Notes under the pieces: generated by a model
Databases searched by the model: none
What the model was told of the DNA's origin: nothing
What the model saw: the letters and a program-made list of their open reading frames with translations, nothing else
Shown here: positions 28,168-37,291 of the stretch, piece after piece
Layout: every line of letters begins with the position of its first letter
Numbering within the stretch: position 1 is the first letter of the stretch
Translations under genes and position numbers: made by a program
NCBI GenBank assembly: GCA_963820775.1
Contig: CAWGBF010000008.1
Span: forward strand, 868,001-932,000
Direction: 5' to 3'
From: Roseiarcus sp963820775
Lineage (GTDB): Bacteria > Pseudomonadota > Alphaproteobacteria > Rhizobiales > Beijerinckiaceae
DNA length: 64,000 bases

Positions 28168-28314
28168 TCATCGTGAAGACGAAGCCGTCGCGCCGACCGA
28201 TGTGGATCCCATTTTGCCGTCGTCGACTAGGACCTCGGAGCGCCAGCCGTGTTTTTTCCAATAACGCACGCGCGGGATCAGCATGGCTTTTTCGGTTAAT
28301 TGCGGATGCAACAT
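28168..28314 (-). CDS. Possible small ORF, 48 residues
   Basis: ATG 28314 to TGA 28168-28170 encodes a basic, Trp-containing peptide (MLIPRVRYWKKHGWRSEVLV in the middle). I recognise no family. It overlaps the tail of the integrase remnant on the other strand, so either may be fortuitous. It is kept as a low-confidence call because the residue composition is protein-like. Confidence 0.25.
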   Translation of the reverse strand: MLHPQLTEKAMLIPRVRYWKKHGWRSEVLVDDGKMGSTSVGATASSSR

Positions 28315-28813
28315 GTGGACTTCCTCGTGTGGTTTAGCCGGCTAATCGCGGCTCGCTCATATTACACGTGCGCAAAACGTTATCAACTGTAACTTATTGA
28401 TATTGCTTGATAAACAACTTATGGACTGTAGCGCAATAATTTGCGTCAGAAGCAACTCCTGCCGCCGGTCTTATCGCCTTGCCGTGGGGCTACGGGCTTT
28501 TGGGCGGCTCACGTCGCCGCGGGCCTAAGAGGTCAAAAAGCGCGTCCGGTAAAGCCCCACAAGTTACCTGATCGGGAAAACGCTATTGTTTTCAATGCGT
28601 ATCTCTTAACAGCGATTAATGTCGCAACTGGGGTTTTCACCTGGCGCCTGCTGGCTCGCGGCCGCTTTTCGGCCGCAAAGGCGCCCGTCCTGGCCTCGGG
28701 CGCCCTTTGTCTCAATTGATATTTCAGCGCCTTGTCGCCTTGCTTGCCGGTTCGGGGTATGAATCGACGCATCCATTGGTTCGTCGAGGCTCGATCAAGG
28801 AGATTTTGACAGC
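28315..28813. other. Intergenic boundary between island and chromosome
   Basis: This stretch is relatively AT-rich up to about 28440, then GC-rich. I see no gene. Two hairpins lie at 28658-28676 (GCGGCC, loop, GGCCGC) and 28677-28708. It separates the decayed integrase from the AsmA-like gene and probably contains the promoter of the latter. Confidence 0.5.
28677..28708 (+). terminator. Hairpin resembling a Rho-independent terminator
   Basis: AAAGGCGCCCG (28677-28687) and CGGGCGCCCTTT (28697-28708) form a strong stem with one bulged base around a 9-base loop, followed by TGTCTCAATT. Because the stem is flanked by A and T runs it could work in either direction. No intact gene immediately upstream uses it. 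Confidence 0.45.
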
Positions 28814-30607
28814 ATGCGCCGGGCCGTGGCGTGGGGCATAACCTTCGCCTTGATCGTCTTGCTGGCGGCGTGCGGTTTCATACGCTGGCCGCTGTCCGCG
28901 ACGAAGGTCGGCGACAGTCTCAACGCCGCATTCGGCGCTTCGCCGCGACTCCATTGGAGCGCTCCCCAAGCGGCGTCCTTTTCCGCCTTGCCGCGGCCGA
29001 GCGTCCGCATCGCCGACGCCCGGCTCGACGACGCTTATGGCGTCAACCTTCTCTCGGCGCCGGCGGCGCGCCTGAACCTGTCGCTGATCGAGCTTCTGCG
29101 CGGACGTTTCATCCCCACCGGCGTTATTCTCGTCAGTCCGACGGTCACCGTCGACGTCGACCATCCTCCATTTGCCGGGGCGGCGGGTGGATCGGGCGGG
29201 CCAGCGAGCGTCGCCAGGAGGGCGCTAGCGCCTTTGGCCAGCTTGAGCCTATCGAACGGGGTCTTGCATTTGCTCAGCGCCAAGCGCGGCATCGACACGC
29301 TGATCGACAATGTGCGGGGCCGCTTCGACGGACTGACGGTCGGCCATCAACTGCGCTTCAACCTGTCCGCCGTGTGGCGGAAGACGCCTGTTACGATCGC
29401 CGGCGCGCTCGACGATCCGGAAACCGCCGCCAAGGGCGCCCCGAGTTCGGTCGTCTTCGGGCTCGATTCGCCCTTGGCCAAGCTTGCGTTCGGCGGTTCG
29501 CTGGCGCTCGGAGAGGAGCCCAGCGCCGAAGGGGATGTGTCCGCGTCCATCCCTTCAATCGCCGCCTTGGCGTCTTTTCTCAATACTCAGCCCCCGCCGT
29601 TTGTTGGCCCCGACGACATTGCGATTACCGCGAAGATCAAGGGCGCGCCGAACGCGCTGACGCTGGGCGACGCGACGCTGACCAGCGCCGGGCAGACGCT
29701 TGAAGGCGCGCTCGCAATCAGCCGCACCGGCGGGCGCGCGACCGTCTCCGGCACGCTCGCCGCCGAAACGCTGGCGCTCAAGCCGCTGCTCGGACCGCCG
29801 AGACGGGTCCTCAACTCCTCGGGAGGGTGGAGCGCGAAGCCCTTCGCGTTTGCGCCGCTGCGGGCCTTCGACCTCGACTTGCGGTTGTCGGCGGCCAATC
29901 TCGACATCTATGGTCTTCCGCTCGCCGACGCCGCCGCATCCGTGTTCGTCGCGGATGGCAAGCTCAGCATAACTTTGATCGAGGCCGCGGCCTATGGCGG
30001 CCGCCTCAAGGGCGAACTGGACGCCGCCTACCTTGGGCGGGACCTCAAGATGAGCACGCGTGGCGAACTCGTCGACGCCGATCTCGGCGCCGCGATCGCC
30101 GACCTCAGCAAGCCAGTCATGACGGGGACTGGCCGAGTGCAATTCGCCATTGAGGCCTCCGGCGCTTCGCCGGCCGCCGCGGTCGCGAGCCTGACGGGAA
30201 CGGCGTCACTCGAAGCGGCGGATGGCGCCATTCTCGGCGTCAACCTGGAGGAGGCGCTGCGCCGCAGCCGTCGCCGGCCGATCGACGTCCAGCGAGACAT
30301 GCGCCTCGGCGGAACGGCGTTCGACAAGTTGGACGTTTCGTTGGCGCTCACCGACGGCCGCGCTCGGGTCGGACGCGGCGTGATGACGAGCCATGGCGTG
30401 ACCGCCGAACTGAGCGGGCTCATTGATCTCGTCGCCCAAGATTGGGCTTTGAACATCAATGCGGTCCAGACGGACGCGGCCGGCGAGGAATCCCAAGACG
30501 CGGCTCACTTGACGCTGGACATCGCCGGTCCGTGGTCGGCGCCGACGATCCGCGCGGCTGGCCGCGACGGCTCAACCGAGCCTGTCGGCGATCCGCCGTC
30601 CCACTGA
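28814..30607 (+). CDS. AsmA-family envelope protein
   Basis: The 597-residue protein has one N-terminal membrane anchor (WGITFALIVLLAACGFIRWP) and a long periplasmic part. The first domain has the AsmA-type start (SLNAAFGASPRLHWSAPQAA, then IADARLDDAYGVNLLSAP), and the C-terminal third matches AsmA_2 (LTGTASLEAADGAILGVNLE and ITSHGV-type strands). AsmA-like proteins are beta-rich, bridge-like envelope proteins linked to phospholipid transport and outer-membrane homeostasis. The start at ATG 28814 follows an AAGGAG ribosome site (28797-28802). It stands alone, about 540 bases before mutL and in the same direction. The sequence is intact. Confidence 0.8.
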   Translation: MRRAVAWGITFALIVLLAACGFIRWPLSATKVGDSLNAAFGASPRLHWSAPQAASFSALPRPSVRIADARLDDAYGVNLLSAPAARLNLSLIELLRGRFIPTGVILVSPTVTVDVDHPPFAGAAGGSGGPASVARRALAPLASLSLSNGVLHLLSAKRGIDTLIDNVRGRFDGLTVGHQLRFNLSAVWRKTPVTIAGALDDPETAAKGAPSSVVFGLDSPLAKLAFGGSLALGEEPSAEGDVSASIPSIAALASFLNTQPPPFVGPDDIAITAKIKGAPNALTLGDATLTSAGQTLEGALAISRTGGRATVSGTLAAETLALKPLLGPPRRVLNSSGGWSAKPFAFAPLRAFDLDLRLSAANLDIYGLPLADAAASVFVADGKLSITLIEAAAYGGRLKGELDAAYLGRDLKMSTRGELVDADLGAAIADLSKPVMTGTGRVQFAIEASGASPAAAVASLTGTASLEAADGAILGVNLEEALRRSRRRPIDVQRDMRLGGTAFDKLDVSLALTDGRARVGRGVMTSHGVTAELSGLIDLVAQDWALNINAVQTDAAGEESQDAAHLTLDIAGPWSAPTIRAAGRDGSTEPVGDPPSH

Positions 30608-31150
30608 GGGTGGGGAAGCCCTCTTTTGGTCTGCGTTTAACGCATAACTCATACCAAATATGTCCAAGGCGCACCAAATCCGACCAAATAAAAAAGCTTG
30701 GTTTTCCTTGGATTTATTTGGTGTTATTTGTCGTAATCGTTTCTTTTCAAGGGGTTATGGGGAATCCAAATAGCTTTTTTCTCACCCATCATTCTCGCGC
30801 TCCGATATGCGCTTTTGTCTCGGCGGTCGCCTGCGGTTCGCGGCGGCGTCGGAGGCTCTTTCCTCTGAGAGCCATTCTAACCGCGATTCCGGCTTTCCGG
30901 AAGAAATTGTTTAGGGAGAGCTTCTCACAATTGACGTTCTGGGGGTGGCCGGTTTTTGTGGCTGGATGGATGGTGGCGGACGAGAGTGCGGGGGTCTTGC
31001 AGCCGAGGGGCCTGTTCGATCGTCCCGCGGAGCGCCCGATGGCTGGGTCGGCCGGAAACAGCTCCCTGGCGCCTTGCGCCGCTCGGAAGCCGGAGCGGCG
31101 CTTTCTTAGCCGGCCCCCGAATGCGATAGTGCTTTCGAGGTTGCCCGCCA
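30608..31150. other. Intergenic region before mutL, with ACCAAAT repeats
   Basis: No convincing gene is seen on either strand. An AT-rich patch at 30650-30735 contains ACCAAAT at about 30653, 30673 and 30683 and the inverse ATTTGGTG at 30716-30723, giving nested inverted repeats (CACCAAAT...ATTTGGTG; CCAAGG...CCTTGG). The rest is GC-rich and featureless, and should include the mutL promoter. Confidence 0.4.
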
Positions 31151-32933
31151 ATGCCAATTCGCCGTCTCGATCCTCTGACCATCGACCGCATCGCCGCGGG
31201 CGAGGTGATCGAACGGCCGGCGGCGGCGATCAAAGAACTGGTCGAGAACGCGCTCGACGCCGGGGCGAAATCGGTCGAGGTCACGATCGAAGCCGGCGGG
31301 CGGCGGCTCATCCGGGTGGTCGACGACGGGCATGGGCTGGACGAAGCCGATCTCGCCCTTGCTGTCGAGCGGCATGCGACGTCGAAACTCATCGACGGCG
31401 ATCTCATGCAAATCATGACCTTCGGCTTCCGCGGCGAGGCGCTGCCTTCGATCGCCTCGGTGTCGCGGCTCGAAATCCGCACCCGTGAGCCAGGCGCCCC
31501 GATGGGCTTGAGGCTTCTCACCGAGGACGGCGTCAAAAGCGCGATCGAACCTTGCGCCTGCGCGACCGGCGCCCGGGTCGAGGCGCGCGACCTGTTCGCC
31601 GCCACCCCGGCGCGCCTCAAATTCCTCAAATCCGATCGCGCTGAGGCGCTGGCCGCGGCCGACGCAGTCAAAAGGCTGGCGATGGCTGCGCCGGAAGCGC
31701 GCTTTTCGTTCACCACCGATATTGGCCCAGGCTTTGACTGGCCGGCTTGCGGGCCGGGCGAAGTGGGGTTCGCCGAGCGGGTCCGCCAGGCTTTGGGCGA
31801 CGACTTCGCCTTGAATTCGGTCGCGCTCGAGGCGAGCCGCGAGGCGCTAAGGCTCACAGGCCGGGCGGGCTTGCCGACCTATAGCCGGCCGAACGCCTCG
31901 CAGCAGTTCCTGTTCGTCAACGGGCGGGCGGTGCGCGACAAGACGCTCGCCGGGGCGCTGCGCGGCGCGTATATGGATTTCCTGCCCCCCGACCGGCATG
32001 CGGTCGCGGCCTTGTTCGTCGAATGCGAGCCGAGCGAGGTCGACGTCAATGTCCATCCCGCGAAAGCCGAAGTGCGCTTTCGCGACGCTGGCGCTGTCCG
32101 CGCTCTCATGGTCGGCGCGCTCAAGCAGCGCTTGAGCGAGGCGGGGCGCCGGGCTTCGACCACCGGCGGCTCGGCGACGATCCTGGCCATGCGTCCGCCC
32201 CAACCCTACCGCGGAGCGTCCTATTCCCCCCGCTGGGACTGGCGCGCCTCGCCCGCGGCGCCCAGAACTCATCGAGCCGACGCAGGCGGGCTTCGCCGAA
32301 ATCGCGCCCTCAGCGCCCGCGCCGGCGGCCTTGGCCAACGAGCGCGATCTCGCCGCTCCGCTTGGCGCGGCGCGGGCGCAGGTGCACGAAAATTACATCA
32401 TCGCCCAGACGAGCGACGGCGTTGTCATCGTCGACCAGCACGCCGCGCATGAACGCATCGTCTACGAGCGTCTCAAGCTTGAGCGCGATAGGGGCGCAAT
32501 CGAACGGCAGACGCTGCTGACCCCGGTGGTGGTGGATCTCGATCCCGAGGCCGCCGCGTTGATCGACGCGCATTCGGAGGAACTCGCCGGCCTCGGCCTT
32601 ATCGTCGAGGGCTTCGGCCCCGGGGCGGTCATGGTGCGCGAAGCGCCCGCGGCGATCGCTCAAGGCGATCTTGCCGGGCTCGTGCGCGATCTCGCCGCCG
32701 ATCTTGCGGCCGAAGACGGCGCCCAGACGTTGGCGCGGCGGCTCGACCAGCGGCTTGCGACTTTCGCCTGCCATCACTCGGTGCGCTCGGGGCGGCCGCT
32801 GAAGCCCGAGGAGATGAACGCGCTTTTGCGCGAGATGGAGGCGACGCCGGGCGCCGGCCAGTGCAATCATGGGCGCCCGACCTATGTCGAGCTCAAGCTT
32901 GCCGATATCGAGCGGCTGTTCGGGCGGAGGTGA
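31151..32933 (+). pseudogene. mutL: DNA mismatch repair protein MutL, frameshifted in linker
   Basis: MutL couples mismatch recognition by MutS to strand removal. The N-terminal GHKL ATPase is complete: RIAAGEVIERP, ELVENALDAGAK, VVDDGHGLDEADL, ATSKL and GFRGEALPSI. The transducer domain follows, with NVHPAKAEVRF. At about 32261 an extra C in a GGCGCCCAG context changes the frame after WRASPAAP; the proline-rich linker and C-terminal dimerisation domain (QVHENYIIAQTSDGVVIVDQHAAHERI to GRPTYVELKLADIERLF) continue in the next frame to TGA 32931-32933. With the shift removed the protein would be about 593 residues, normal for the family. A real shift would separate the ATPase from the dimerisation domain and should give a mutator phenotype; an assembly indel is equally possible. 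Confidence 0.88.
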
Positions 32934-32940
32934 ACTCGCT

Positions 32941-33327
32941 TCAAAGCTGAGCCTCGATCGCCCCTTTGTCGATCACCGACCAGACCTCCGCAATCCTTTC
33001 GTTACGGAACCGGTAGAAGACATTCTCGGCGAAGACGACCCGCTTGCCGTTCACCGGCAGGCCTAGAAACAGACCCTTCGGACTACAGTCGAACCTAAGA
33101 CGGCTCGCGACATGGGGCGGCGCGCAGACCAAAAGTTCGATGTTGAACCGAAGGTCCGGGACCTCCTCGAAATCGCGCTCGAGCATGGCGCGATAGCCGG
33201 CAAGGCCGAACGGTCGGCCGTTGTGACGCGCGTCATCCGCGACGAATTCATGCAGATTCGGCCAGTCCTGCCGGTTGAGGCAGCCGATATAGGCCCCGTA
33301 GCGGTCGGCGAGAGCGGATTCGGTCAT
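32941..33327 (-). CDS. NTF2-like (SnoaL/ester-cyclase type) protein
   Basis: A 128-residue single-domain protein converges on mutL (8 bases between the ends). ATG 33327 was preferred to the longer open frame from 33396 because the alignment-worthy part begins MTESALADRYGAYIGCLN. The pattern W-P-N-L-H-E-F-V-A-D-D-A, a central FNIELLVCAPPHVASRL and FAENVFYRFRNERIAEVWSV fits the cone-shaped NTF2 fold of the SnoaL-like polyketide-cyclase/ester-cyclase group. Such proteins bind small hydrophobic ligands or act as isomerases or cyclases; the substrate cannot be read from the sequence. Confidence 0.72.
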   Translation of the reverse strand: MTESALADRYGAYIGCLNRQDWPNLHEFVADDARHNGRPFGLAGYRAMLERDFEEVPDLRFNIELLVCAPPHVASRLRFDCSPKGLFLGLPVNGKRVVFAENVFYRFRNERIAEVWSVIDKGAIEAQL

Positions 33328-33446
33328 CGCGATCGTCCCTTTCGGCTCGGGCCGACCCCCCGGGCGCCGCGGGGCGTCGACCTCCCCTGCAACCAAGCGG
33401 CTCGCCCGCGCGTTCCCGCCACGCGTGGGCCAAAGCGAGGCGGGGC

Positions 33447-34262
33447 TTGAGCATACCTGAGAAAGAAGTCGAGGAGCGCGAGGAGCGCGCGCTCGCCGAA
33501 CATGCCCGCCTGCCGGCCAGGACCGTCTATCAGATCGTCCGCCAGGAGGGCCAGGAGCAGATGGAGCGGCCCGCCGTCTCGCTCTGGTGGTCGGGATTCG
33601 CCGGCGGCCTCTCGATCGGCTTTTCGCTTCTCGGCCGGGCGGCGCTCATGCGCGCCTTGCCTGACGCGCCATGGGCGCCGCTGGTCTCGAGCTTCGGCTA
33701 TTCCATCGGATTTCTCATGGTGATCCTGGCGCGCCAGCAATTGTTCACCGAAACGACGATCACCGTTGTTCTGCCTTTGCTCGCTGATTTCTCCCGCAGG
33801 AACCTCTGGCTGATGGCGCGCATGTGGGGCCTTGTTCTCGCCGCCAATCTTGCTGGAACCTTGCTTGCCGCGCTGTTTTGCTCGCTCACGCCGGTTCTCG
33901 AGGGAAGCCTGCGCCAAGCGATGCTTGAGGTGAGCATGCACACGCTCGGCCATGCGTGGTTCGAGATGGTGGCGCGGGGAATTTCAGCAGGCTTCCTGAT
34001 CGCCGTCCTGGTCTGGCTCATGCCGAGCGCGGAAGGGGCGGAGTTTCAGATGATTGTCGTCCTGACCTATCTTATCGCGATCGGCGGTTTTCAGCATATT
34101 GTCGCCGGCAGCATGGAGGCCTTCATGCTCGTGCTGGCGGGCGATCTGAGCACGGCGCAAATGCTCTTCGGCTTCATTGTCCCTGTTCTCATCGGCAACG
34201 TGCTGGGGGGGACCGCGCTGTTCGCGGTGCTGTCCTACGCCCAGGTGATGAACGAGATCTGA
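33447..34262 (+). CDS. Formate/nitrite transporter (FNT) family channel
   Basis: The 271-residue membrane protein has six hydrophobic segments typical of the pentameric FNT channels (formate, nitrite or hydrosulfide). Family features are GGLSIGFSLLGRAALM in helix 1, FLMVILARQQLFTETT in the helix 2 region, NLAGTLLAALF, the ARGISAGFLIAVLVWL re-entrant region and a C-terminal GNVLGGTALFAVLSYAQV. A charged N-terminal extension (EKEVEEREERALAEHARLPA) of about 45 residues precedes helix 1, as in the YfdC-like branch. TTG 33447 is the likely start. The gene lies alone between the NTF2-like gene and purL, so its anion cannot be inferred from context. Confidence 0.82.
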   Translation: MSIPEKEVEEREERALAEHARLPARTVYQIVRQEGQEQMERPAVSLWWSGFAGGLSIGFSLLGRAALMRALPDAPWAPLVSSFGYSIGFLMVILARQQLFTETTITVVLPLLADFSRRNLWLMARMWGLVLAANLAGTLLAALFCSLTPVLEGSLRQAMLEVSMHTLGHAWFEMVARGISAGFLIAVLVWLMPSAEGAEFQMIVVLTYLIAIGGFQHIVAGSMEAFMLVLAGDLSTAQMLFGFIVPVLIGNVLGGTALFAVLSYAQVMNEI

Positions 34263-34388
34263 GGCGAGGGCGCCCGTTTAACCAGCCTGGCCCAAGCCGC
34301 GCAGCGTTCGTCGGCGCAAACGCTCGCTTGAGATCGGCCGCTTCACGGTCTATCTCCGCCCAGCCCTGTAAGCCTGAAGAGACGCGCG

Positions 34389-36602
34389 TTGAGCACCGAA
34401 GAACCCAAGGTCGACGAGGCGCTCGCCGTCGCGCATGGCCTGAAGCCCGATGAATACGCGCGCCTCGTCAAGCTGATCGGGCGGACGCCGACCTTCACCG
34501 AGCTCGGCATCGTCTCGGCGATGTGGAACGAGCATTGCTCGTACAAGTCGTCGCGCCTTCACTTGCGCAAGCTGCCGACCAAGGCCCCGTGGGTTATTTA
34601 CGGTCCCGGCGAGAACGCGGGTGTGATCGACATCGGCGATGGCGACGTCTGCGTGTTCAAGATGGAGAGCCATAATCACCCGTCGTTCATCGAGCCCTAT
34701 CAGGGCGCGGCGACCGGGGTCGGCGGCATTTTGCGCGACGTTTTCACCATGGGCGCAAGGCCCGTCGCCGCGCTCGACTTCCTGCGCTTCGGCGCGCCCG
34801 AGCATCCCAAAACCCGGCGCCTGTTGGCCGGGGTCGTGGCGGGAATCGGCGGCTACGGCAATTCGTTCGGCGTGCCTATGGTCGGCGGCTCGACCGGCTT
34901 TCATCGCCGCTATGACGGCAACATCCTCGTCAACGCTTTTGCCGTCGGGGTCGCCAGGCGGGACGCGATCTTCACTTCCGCAGCGACCGGAATCGGCAAT
35001 CCGATCGTCTATCTCGGCTCGAAAACCGGACGCGACGGCATCCACGGCGCAAGCATGGCGTCGGCGGCCTTCGAGGCGGACGCCGAAGAGAGGCGGCCGA
35101 CTGTTCAGGTTGGCGACCCGTTCGCGGAAAAACTGCTGCTCGAAGCCTGCCTTGAGCTGATGGCCTCGGGCGCGGTGATCGCCATCCAGGACATGGGCGC
35201 CGCGGGGCTCACGTCCTCGGCGGCCGAGATGGGCGCCAAGGGGGATCTTGGAATCGACCTTAACCTCGACCACGTGCCGTGTCGTGAAACCGGCATGAGC
35301 GCCTATGAGATGATGCTCTCCGAGAGCCAGGAGCGCATGCTGATGGTGCTCAAGCCCGAAAAGGAGCCTGAGGCCGAGGCCATCTTCCGCAAATGGGGGC
35401 TCGATTTCGCAATCATCGGCGAGACGACCGAGAAACGGCGCTTCGTCGTCAGCCGCGGCGGCAAGGTCAAGGCGGACTTGCCGATCAAGGAACTGGGCGA
35501 CCAGGCCCCTCTCTATGACCGGCCGTGGACGGAGACCCCGCGCGCGCCCGTTCTCGACCCCGCCGCGATCATCGCCCCGATGCCGACCGACGCGGCGCTG
35601 CTCAAGTTGCTCGCTTCGCCCGATCTTTGCTCCAAGCGCTGGACATACGAGCAATATGACACGCTGATCCTTGGCGGCACGATCCAGGGCCCCGGCGGCG
35701 ACGCCGCGGTGGTCAGGCTTGGCGATGGGCCGAAGGGCCTGGCGCTCACCACCGACTGCACCGAGCGCTATTGCGCCGCCGATCCGCGCGAGGGGGGAAA
35801 ACAGGCGGTCGCCGAAGCGTGGCGCAATCTGATCGCCGTCGGCGCGCGCCCGCTTGCGCTGACCGACAACCTCAATTTCGGCAATCCGGAGCGGCCCGAA
35901 GCCATGGGCGAACTGGTCGGCTGCATCGAGGGCATCGGGGAGGCCGCCCGCGCGCTCGACTTTCCCGTCGTCTCCGGCAACGTGTCGCTCTATAACGAGA
36001 CGATGGCCTCAGGGATTCCGCCGACGCCCGCGATTGGGGGCGTCGGCCTCATCGCGGACGTAACGAAGACGGCGACCCTCGCGTTCAAGGCGGCGGGCGA
36101 GGATATTTTGCTCATCGGCGGGGCGCCGGCGTGGCTCGGCTGCTCCGCCTGGCTCATGACGGTCGCAGGCAAGGAGGATGGCGCGCCGCCGCCGGTCGAC
36201 CTCATCGCCGAGCGCCGCAACGGTGAATTTGTGGCCTTGCTGATCCGGGAGGCGAAGGTCAGCGCCGTCCACGACATCGCCGACGGCGGCCTGGCTCTGG
36301 CGCTGGCGGAGATGGCGATGGCTGGCGGAATTGGCGGAAACGTGGAGGCCAGCGGCCCCGAACATGCGTTCTTCTTCGGCGAGGATCAGGGCCGCTATGT
36401 TTTGACTGCATCGCCTGCCGCGAGCGCGGCCATCGCCGACGAGGCGAAGCGCCTCAATGTTCCCCTTTCGCGCATCGGCGTCACGGGGGGGCGGACATTG
36501 AAGCTCGGCTGCGCGGCGCCGGTCGCCCTTGCGGCGCTCGTCGAAGCATATGAGACTTGGCTTCCGGCCTATATGAACCACCCTCAGGGGACCAACCCAT
36601 GA
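34389..36602 (+). CDS. purL: Phosphoribosylformylglycinamidine synthase subunit PurL
   Basis: PurL converts FGAR to FGAM with ATP and ammonia (from PurQ, docked through PurS) in de novo purine synthesis. At 737 residues it is the small, separate-subunit form. It begins STEEPKVDEALAVAHGLKP and contains WNEHCSYKSSR, YGPGENAGVID, the catalytic-region MESHNHPSFIEPYQGAAT, GGILRDVFTMGARP and the second half with TDNLNFGNPE and AIGGVGLIAD. TTG 34389 is the best start. Its stop overlaps the next small gene by four bases (ATGA), so a purL-ORF-bolA transcript is likely. No frameshift is seen over 2.2 kb. purS and purQ are not in the window. Confidence 0.97.
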   Translation: MSTEEPKVDEALAVAHGLKPDEYARLVKLIGRTPTFTELGIVSAMWNEHCSYKSSRLHLRKLPTKAPWVIYGPGENAGVIDIGDGDVCVFKMESHNHPSFIEPYQGAATGVGGILRDVFTMGARPVAALDFLRFGAPEHPKTRRLLAGVVAGIGGYGNSFGVPMVGGSTGFHRRYDGNILVNAFAVGVARRDAIFTSAATGIGNPIVYLGSKTGRDGIHGASMASAAFEADAEERRPTVQVGDPFAEKLLLEACLELMASGAVIAIQDMGAAGLTSSAAEMGAKGDLGIDLNLDHVPCRETGMSAYEMMLSESQERMLMVLKPEKEPEAEAIFRKWGLDFAIIGETTEKRRFVVSRGGKVKADLPIKELGDQAPLYDRPWTETPRAPVLDPAAIIAPMPTDAALLKLLASPDLCSKRWTYEQYDTLILGGTIQGPGGDAAVVRLGDGPKGLALTTDCTERYCAADPREGGKQAVAEAWRNLIAVGARPLALTDNLNFGNPERPEAMGELVGCIEGIGEAARALDFPVVSGNVSLYNETMASGIPPTPAIGGVGLIADVTKTATLAFKAAGEDILLIGGAPAWLGCSAWLMTVAGKEDGAPPPVDLIAERRNGEFVALLIREAKVSAVHDIADGGLALALAEMAMAGGIGGNVEASGPEHAFFFGEDQGRYVLTASPAASAAIADEAKRLNVPLSRIGVTGGRTLKLGCAAPVALAALVEAYETWLPAYMNHPQGTNP

Positions 36603-36847
36603 TCCCGTTCATCATCGTCAAGACCGTAAAGGGCTTCGCCTACGTGCGGCCCGAGCGCGTGGTCGCCATCAATGCGTCCGATGCGGACGACTGCATGATC
36701 CTGATGACCGATGGGGTCACGATCGCCGCCGCCGAACCCGCCGAGGACGTCGTTGCGCGGCTCGAAACTGAGGCCGAGGAAGAGGAGCACTCCCTCGAAG
36801 CCATCAAGGAGCACAATCGCCATGGCCATGTTGCAGAGCGAGATTGA
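36599..36847 (+). CDS. Small protein between purL and bolA, FlbD-like in outline
   Basis: ATG 36599 overlaps the purL stop (ATGA). The 82-residue product begins IPFIIVKTVKGFAYVRPERV and continues AINASDADDCMILMTDGVTI, then an acidic helix (EDVVARLETEAEEEEHS) and a His-rich end. The alternation of short strands with a central T-D-G turn recalls the FlbD-type small fold, but I cannot assign it to a family with confidence. Its 3' end overlaps bolA by 26 bases, indicating tight co-translation of purL, this gene and bolA. Confidence 0.65.
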   Translation: MIPFIIVKTVKGFAYVRPERVVAINASDADDCMILMTDGVTIAAAEPAEDVVARLETEAEEEEHSLEAIKEHNRHGHVAERD

Positions 36848-37052
36848 GACGATGATCCGCGAGGCGTTTCCGGACGCGCGGGTCGAGGTGAAGGATCTCG
36901 CCGGCGACGGCAATCACTATGCAGCGACGGTCGTCTCCTCAGTGTTCAAGGGCAAGACCCGCGTGAGGCAGCATCAGATGGTCTACGAGGCGCTCAAGGG
37001 CCGGATGGGCGGGGAACTTCACGCGCTGGCCCTGACCACGTCGGAGAGCTGA
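36822..37052 (+). CDS. bolA: BolA-family protein
   Basis: The 76-residue product has the BolA core: MIREAFPDARVEVKDLAGDG, HYAATVVSSVFKGKTRVRQH and QMVYEALKGRMGGELHALAL. The conserved R-x-x-x-H (TRVRQHQMVY) that contributes to Fe-S sharing with monothiol glutaredoxins is present. ATG 36822 or 36828 can start it; both lie inside the upstream gene. In many related genomes a monothiol glutaredoxin follows bolA; here an IS630 copy begins about 240 bases downstream and no glutaredoxin gene is in the window. Confidence 0.9.
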   Translation: MAMLQSEIETMIREAFPDARVEVKDLAGDGNHYAATVVSSVFKGKTRVRQHQMVYEALKGRMGGELHALALTTSES

Positions 37053-37291
37053 CGCGGCGGATTTCTGCTGGCGCGACGACGGCTTCCGAGGCCGCCATTT
37101 TCGAGTCGGTTTCGTGCAATTCCAAAGGCTTGCGGCGCCATTTCCGATCCGCCTGCGCCGTTGCCCGAATGCCACGCGTATAACATATAAAGATTGTTGA
37201 TAGTGTCTCGCAACATCGGAAAGTCGGCCCAGCGTTTTCTGCGCTCTGGTCGAATCGGGCCGCGGCCAAATCGTCGCAAAACGGTTTTATA

